Below are positions 22,650-26,085 of a DNA stretch of 26,085 nucleotides, piece after piece (position 1 is the first letter of the stretch; every line of letters starts with the position of its first letter). Location of the stretch: assembly GCA_052035955.1 (NCBI GenBank), contig JBPOHD010000028.1:1-26085 (forward strand). The letters are read 5' to 3'. The notes beneath the pieces are model-generated. The model did no database searches and was not told the DNA's origin. It worked only from the letters and a program-made list of their open reading frames with translations. The stretch comes from JAEUNJ01 sp052035955. GTDB lineage: Bacteria; Pseudomonadota; Gammaproteobacteria; Burkholderiales; Rhodocyclaceae. The translations under genes were made by a program, and so were the position numbers.

Positions 22650-23459
22650 TCAGCCAGCCATCCCCAGGTCCCGCGCGTAGGGGTCGCCGGCCATGTGGAA
22701 GGGGATCGGCCCCTCGGGCTGGGCGTGGAGGAACTGCACCACGTAGGGAGCCTTCGAGTTCCACAGGGCCTCGGCGGTGCCTTCGGCCTCGACCCTGCCG
22801 TGGTGGATCAGGTAGGCGTAGTCCACCACCTTGAGGGATTCGGAGACATCGTAGGTGACGACGATGGAGGTGACGCCCAGGGAATCGTTGAGCTGGCGGA
22901 TCAGTTGGGCGATCACGTTGAGGGAGATCGGGTCCAGGCCGGCGAAGGGCTCGTCGTACATGGCCAGCATGGGGTCCAGGGCAATGGCCCGGGCCAGGGC
23001 CACCCGCCGCGCCATGCCGCCGGAAAGCTCCGAGGGCATCAGGCCGATGGTGCCGCGCAGGCCCACGGCATGGAGCTTCATCAGCACCAGGTCGTGGATC
23101 ATTTCCTCCGGCAGGTCCGTCAGCTCGCGCATGGGAAAGGCGATGTTGTCGAACACCGAAAGGTCGCTGAACAGGCCGCCGGCCTGGAACATCAGGCCCA
23201 TGTTCCGCCGCATCTCGTAGAGGCCGTTCTGGTCCAGCTCGTGGATCACCTTGCCGTCGACCCGCACACAGCCCCGGTCGGGCCGCAACTGGCCGCCGAT
23301 CAGGCGCAGCAGGGTGCTCTTGCCGGAGCCGCCGACGCCGAGGATGGACACCACCTTGCCGCGCGGCACGCGCAGGTTGATGCCGTCGAAGACCTTGTTG
23401 TCCCCGTAGGAGAAATGCAGGTCCTCGATTTCGATGAGGATGTCGGCGACGTCGTTCAT
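22650..23459 (-). CDS. mlaF: MlaF-like phospholipid ABC transporter ATPase, solitary
   Basis: A 269-residue ABC ATPase resembling MlaF, the engine of MlaFEDB retrograde phospholipid transport at the inner membrane. Visible motifs are Walker A GVGGSGKS (41-48), Q-loop Gln92 in MFQAGGLFSDLSVFDNIAFP, signature PSELSGGMARRVALARAI (142-159) and Walker B AMYDEP (166-171). The H-loop position is Tyr203 (VVTYDV) where most ABC ATPases have His. The ATG at 23459 matches the usual MlaF N-terminus; a start at 23501 is possible. Neither has a strong Shine-Dalgarno. The expected downstream mlaE, mlaD, mlaC and mlaB are missing; the next gene is an aldehyde dehydrogenase, so partners must be elsewhere or the gene has another role. 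Confidence 0.85.
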   Translation of the reverse strand: MNDVADILIEIEDLHFSYGDNKVFDGINLRVPRGKVVSILGVGGSGKSTLLRLIGGQLRPDRGCVRVDGKVIHELDQNGLYEMRRNMGLMFQAGGLFSDLSVFDNIAFPMRELTDLPEEMIHDLVLMKLHAVGLRGTIGLMPSELSGGMARRVALARAIALDPMLAMYDEPFAGLDPISLNVIAQLIRQLNDSLGVTSIVVTYDVSESLKVVDYAYLIHHGRVEAEGTAEALWNSKAPYVVQFLHAQPEGPIPFHMAGDPYARDLGMAG

Positions 23460-23571
23460 GGGGGAGACTCGGATATTGCTCGGGAACCGCGGTTCGGACA
23501 TGCCGGGAAGGCAATGTTCTCACGGATCGGCGTCGTGTCGCGGCGCCACGGAGCAGCCCGGCCGGGACCGC

Positions 23572-24030
23572 TCACTGCATCATGGGCACGTCGTGGATGC
23601 GGATGTGGTGGTCCAGCCACTCCAGCACGAGGGCCGACAGGTCGGCGATGCGGCCGACCGTCATTTCCGGCGCACCCGGAAGGGTCAGGTCGCTCAGGTG
23701 CCCGGCCAGGCGCGCGTGGTCCTCCACGTGCTCCTCGAACATCAACCGGCGCCGCGCCGCCAGGCCCAGATCCTTCATGAGCCGCTCCTCGGACCCGAAG
23801 TGCTCGACCATGTAGTCCATGAGTTCGGAGATGCAGGCGAAGACCCGGTCCTCGCAGGCGGCGACCTTGTCCGCCGCGCACCCGCTGCAGGACTCCTTGC
23901 GGTCGAAGGTGCGGCAGATGGCGCGCAGCCCGAATATCATTTCCAGCAGGCGGGCATGCTCGTCGTCGACGATGCGGTTGCCGGTGAGCCAGCGGGGATC
24001 GAAAACGCAGGGTTCGGTGGTGGCGGACAT
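23572..24030 (-). CDS. Bacteriohemerythrin with Cys-rich insert
   Basis: A 152-residue four-helix-bundle protein of the hemerythrin family, which binds O2 or senses it at a di-iron site. The ligand set is complete: His25 (DDEH), His77 and Glu81 (HFGSE), His101 and His105 (HVEDH), and His142 with Asp147 (HIRIHD). Between the first and second helices there is an inserted stretch with Cys48, Cys51, Cys59 and Cys66 (SCSGC then ACE and FAC), which is not part of the classical fold and could be redox active or bind metal. The ATG at 24030 is chosen because the domain starts directly after it; the ribosome site is weak. It is 112 bp upstream of mlaF on the same strand. Confidence 0.9.
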   Translation of the reverse strand: MSATTEPCVFDPRWLTGNRIVDDEHARLLEMIFGLRAICRTFDRKESCSGCAADKVAACEDRVFACISELMDYMVEHFGSEERLMKDLGLAARRRLMFEEHVEDHARLAGHLSDLTLPGAPEMTVGRIADLSALVLEWLDHHIRIHDVPMMQ

Positions 24031-24280
24031 GGGGACGAGGGGCGGCTTCAATCCAGGGTTCGCTGTCGTGGCCTGCGGCGGGCTCCCTCGGGGGGGCACC
24101 GCCGAATGTCGAGATTATGCGGCGAAGCGGCAATCCCATGGTCATTATTCGGACGCTGCCGTGGGCCGGCGAAAGTCCCACGCCGATACTCAGGAATAGG
24201 CCCCCGGCGCGCCGGCCCATGGCCGCACCGTTGCCGAAAGCCGTGCGACGGGGCGACGGAAGCCGCCCGGCGCGCGCAGC

Positions 24281-24619
24281 TCAGCCCTGCTTGGGTTGGG
24301 GCGGACCCTTGGGCTTGTGGAAGGGCTTGCCGCCGTGCTTGTGCTTGCTCTTGGGCTTCTTGCCTTCGCCCCTGGGCTTCTGGGGCATGCCGCCCGGATC
24401 GGCCTTGCGGGGCGGCAGGGGATCGCCATTGCGCACCGGCGGCACGCCGGGCGCCCGGTTCACGTGGGCCAACTGGATCTCGAGTTCGTTCAACTCGTCC
24501 CACTGGGCATCCGTGCGCTGTCCCTCCGGAATGGCCAGCAATTCCCGCATGCGTCGGCGGGGATCTGCCGCCGGTTTCGGCTCTTCGACCGGGTCGGGTG
24601 TCTGTTCAGGTTCGTTCAT
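24281..24619 (-). CDS. Small acidic-N, Lys/Pro-rich-C protein of unknown function
   Basis: A 112-residue protein with an acidic, Pro-rich start (MNEPEQTPDPVEEPKP), a short helical middle (RRRMRELLAIPEGQRTDAQWDELNELEIQL) and a strongly basic Lys/Pro/Gly/His tail (GEGKKPKSKHKHGGKPFHKP). The tail suggests nucleic-acid or polyanion binding. No family was recognised. The start is uncertain. ATG 24619 lies about 30 nt after a GATAAT-like box on the minus strand, while an upstream in-frame ATG at 24877 has AGGTGA 4 nt before it and would add 86 low-complexity residues. The shorter form is favoured because the extension is Gly/Pro/Ser-rich and shows no conserved look. Confidence 0.6.
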   Translation of the reverse strand: MNEPEQTPDPVEEPKPAADPRRRMRELLAIPEGQRTDAQWDELNELEIQLAHVNRAPGVPPVRNGDPLPPRKADPGGMPQKPRGEGKKPKSKHKHGGKPFHKPKGPPQPKQG

Positions 24620-24887
24620 CGGTACGGGGAAGGTTCGTCTCGGACCCCCTATTATCGTTGGATTACCCCCTGCGCGGAGCAGGTCGCACGCTTCCGGCAC
24701 CATTTTTGCCGCTGCGGACGCAACAGATTGCGAGCCGGGGCTCCCGCCAGGTCCCGTTCCGGGCGGGTCGCGAGAAGGTGAGTCGCCGCCCGACGCCCGG
24801 CCCGCCACGGCGAAATCAGTCCTTCGGCTCATTCCTTGGGCCCCGGGAAACATTTCGCCGAAGTCGCCGAAGGACATTTTTTCACCT

Positions 24888-24910
24888 GATCTCCGCGACT
24901 TCGGGAGATC
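24888..24910 (+). repeat. Inverted repeat (7-bp stem) upstream of selA
   Basis: GATCTCC at 24888-24894 pairs perfectly with GGAGATC at 24904-24910 around a 9-base loop. It follows a run of six T at 24877-24882 on the plus strand and, read on the minus strand, lies just before the AGGTGA upstream of ATG 24877. It could be an operator or an RNA hairpin; function unknown. Confidence 0.4.
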
Positions 24911-24941
24911 GGGACTCTCAGGCCGGTGGGTGACGGGTCGG

Positions 24942-24961
24942 CGAAAACTTCGGCGTTTTCG
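24942..24961 (+). repeat. Inverted repeat (7-bp stem) just upstream of the selA -10 candidate
   Basis: CGAAAAC at 24942-24948 pairs perfectly with GTTTTCG at 24955-24961 around the loop TTCGGC. It abuts the TATTAT box at 24963, overlapping where a -35 element would sit. This placement suits a repressor or activator site, but a chance hairpin cannot be excluded. Confidence 0.4.
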
Positions 24962-25004
24962 GTATTATCCGGACTCCTCCTTTCTGCCCGGTCCGGGTGA
25001 AAGC

Positions 25005-26085
25005 ATGAATACAGACCTCTCAAGACTTCCGTCCGTCGACCGCCTGCTCGCCGAGCCCGGCCTCGCTTCCCTCATCGACAGCCACGGCCGCAGCTTGGCC
25101 GCCCGCGCCATCCGCGACGAACTGGCGACCGTGCGCGCCGCCGTCAAGGCCGGCGAGGCCGTGCCGCAGGAGGACGGCCTCGTGGCCGCCATCGCCCGGC
25201 GCATCGAGGCCCTGGCGCGACCGCGCCTGACGGCCGTGTTCAATCTCACCGGCACCGTGCTGCACACCAACCTGGGCCGGGCGCCCTTGCCCGAGGAGGC
25301 CATCGAGGCCCTGGTGCGCGCGGCGCGTTCGCCGGTCGCCCTGGAATACGACGTGGACAGCGGCGGCCGCGGCGACCGGGACGACGTGGTGACGGACCTG
25401 CTGCGGGAACTCACCGGCGCCGAGGCCGCGACGGTGGTGAACAACAACGCCGCGGCCGTCTTCCTGCTCCTCAACACCCTCGCCCAGCGCAAGGAGGTGG
25501 TCGTCTCCCGCGGCGAACTGATCGAGATCGGCGGCGCCTTCCGCATCCCGGACATCATGAAGCGGGCAGGGGCGAGGCTGGTCGAGGTGGGCACCACCAA
25601 CCGCACCCACCTGAAGGATTTTGCCGAAGCCGTGGCAGCCGGCGGCCCACGCACGGGTCTGGTCATGAAGGTGCACACCAGCAACTATGCGATCCAGGGT
25701 TTCACCAGCGCCGTGCCGGAGGCGGAACTGGCGGCCCTGGCCCGCGAGCGGGGCCTGCCCTTCGTGGTGGACCTGGGCAGCGGCACCCTGGCCGACCTGT
25801 CCCGCTGGGGCCTGCCCCACGAGCCGACGCCCCGCGAGGCCATCGCCGCCGGCGCCGACCTGGTGAGCTTTTCCGGCGACAAGCTGCTGGGCGGCCCCCA
25901 GGCCGGCATCCTGGTCGGTCGCAAGGACCTGATCGCGAAGATCAAGAAGAACCCCCTCAAGCGGGCCCTGCGGGTCGGCAAGATCACCCTGGCCGCCCTG
26001 GAGGCCGTGCTGGCCCTCTACCGGGACCCGGATCGCCTGGCCGAGCGCCTGACCACCCTCCGGCTGCTGACGCGGCCGGAAGCCG
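25005..26085 (+). CDS. selA: SelA, L-seryl-tRNA(Sec) selenium transferase (5' part, runs off the window)
   Basis: PLP enzyme that converts seryl-tRNA(Sec) to selenocysteyl-tRNA(Sec) with selenophosphate. The first 360 of about 470 codons are present. Recognisable blocks are FNLTGTVLHTNLGRAPLP (residues 79-96), EYDVDSGGRGDRDD (114-127), TVVNNNAAAVFL (143-154), VGTTNRTHLKD (195-205) and SFSGDKLLGGPQAGIL (288-303), where Lys293 should hold PLP. The ATG at 25005 is set by the conserved LPSVDRLL N-terminus; the upstream GGTGA is a weak ribosome site. Its presence implies the host makes selenoproteins, commonly formate dehydrogenase. selB often follows but is beyond the edge. Confidence 0.96.
   Translation, partial: MNTDLSRLPSVDRLLAEPGLASLIDSHGRSLAARAIRDELATVRAAVKAGEAVPQEDGLVAAIARRIEALARPRLTAVFNLTGTVLHTNLGRAPLPEEAIEALVRAARSPVALEYDVDSGGRGDRDDVVTDLLRELTGAEAATVVNNNAAAVFLLLNTLAQRKEVVVSRGELIEIGGAFRIPDIMKRAGARLVEVGTTNRTHLKDFAEAVAAGGPRTGLVMKVHTSNYAIQGFTSAVPEAELAALARERGLPFVVDLGSGTLADLSRWGLPHEPTPREAIAAGADLVSFSGDKLLGGPQAGILVGRKDLIAKIKKNPLKRALRVGKITLAALEAVLALYRDPDRLAERLTTLRLLTRPEA

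Larger units (their letters stand above)
24620..25004. other. Intergenic region upstream of selA, hairpin-rich
   Basis: A 385-bp spacer between the divergent small Lys-rich gene and selA. It contains two 7-bp hairpins (listed separately), tandem TCGCCGAA copies at about 24855-24873 whose complement recurs near 24949-24955, and a TATTAT box at 24963-24968 that may be a -10 for selA. No -35 match was convincing. I searched for a tRNA-Sec (selC), which often lies near selA, and saw no T-loop GGTTCGA sequence. Confidence 0.4.

Noticed and set aside
24620..24877. 86-residue N-terminal extension of the Lys-rich protein from ATG 24877
   Set aside because: It has a plausible AGGTGA, but the extension is Gly/Pro/Ser-rich and a -10-like box precedes the inner ATG; kept only as an alternative start.
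24620..25004. Possible selC (tRNA-Sec) near selA
   Set aside because: No T-loop GGTTCGA sequence, 3' acceptor or long variable arm could be found on either strand.

Overview
The window is about 26 kb of very GC-rich, gene-dense DNA, most likely from a betaproteobacterium of the Rhodocyclales type. That guess rests on GC content, on family resemblance (respiratory chlorite dismutase, a SigF/NrsF pair, betaproteobacterial-looking MlaF and small stress proteins) and not on any database search. No insertion sequence, integrase, tRNA, rRNA or CRISPR array was seen.

Region 1 (1-7313) is the most interesting part: a chlorine-oxyanion respiration locus. A minus-strand ECF sigma factor/anti-sigma pair (sigF-nrsF type) is divergent from a plus-strand operon. 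The operon encodes secreted chlorite dismutase (cld), a Tat-exported type II DMSO-reductase-family molybdenum catalytic subunit, its four-cluster Fe-S beta subunit, a TorD-like chaperone and a periplasmic monoheme cytochrome c. The expected flow is electrons from cytochrome c to the Fe-S subunit to the Mo site. There (per)chlorate would be reduced to chlorite, which Cld splits into chloride and O2. The operon order (cld-A-B-chaperone-cytochrome c) and the alpha subunit match neither classical pcrABCD nor clrABDC as I remember them. A sequence fitting a SigF promoter exactly (GTAACC-N16-CGAA) sits in the sigF/cld intergenic region and points at cld, suggesting the operon may be under reactive-chlorine/oxidative envelope-stress control.

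Region 2 (7337-17698) holds two minus-strand genes: a PAS-PAS-GGDEF diguanylate cyclase and, upstream of it in transcription, a giant NdvB/ChvB-type cyclic beta-1,2-glucan synthase of about 2,980 residues. Region 3 (17764-19095) carries three small minus-strand stress-type genes (GlsB/YeaQ-like membrane protein, CsbD-like protein, secreted Cys-containing protein). Region 4 (19407-21045) has two tandem Crp/Fnr-like regulators on the plus strand; the second is broken by a one-base frameshift. Region 5 (21068-24619) is minus strand: an aldehyde dehydrogenase, a solitary MlaF-type ABC ATPase, a hemerythrin with a Cys-rich insert, and a small Lys/Pro-rich protein. Region 6 (25005 to the right edge) is the first 360 codons of selA (selenocysteine synthase), preceded by a hairpin-rich intergenic stretch.

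Starts were chosen by Shine-Dalgarno spacing, signal peptides and family N-termini. Long ORFs antisense to real genes are abundant because of the GC bias and were left out.
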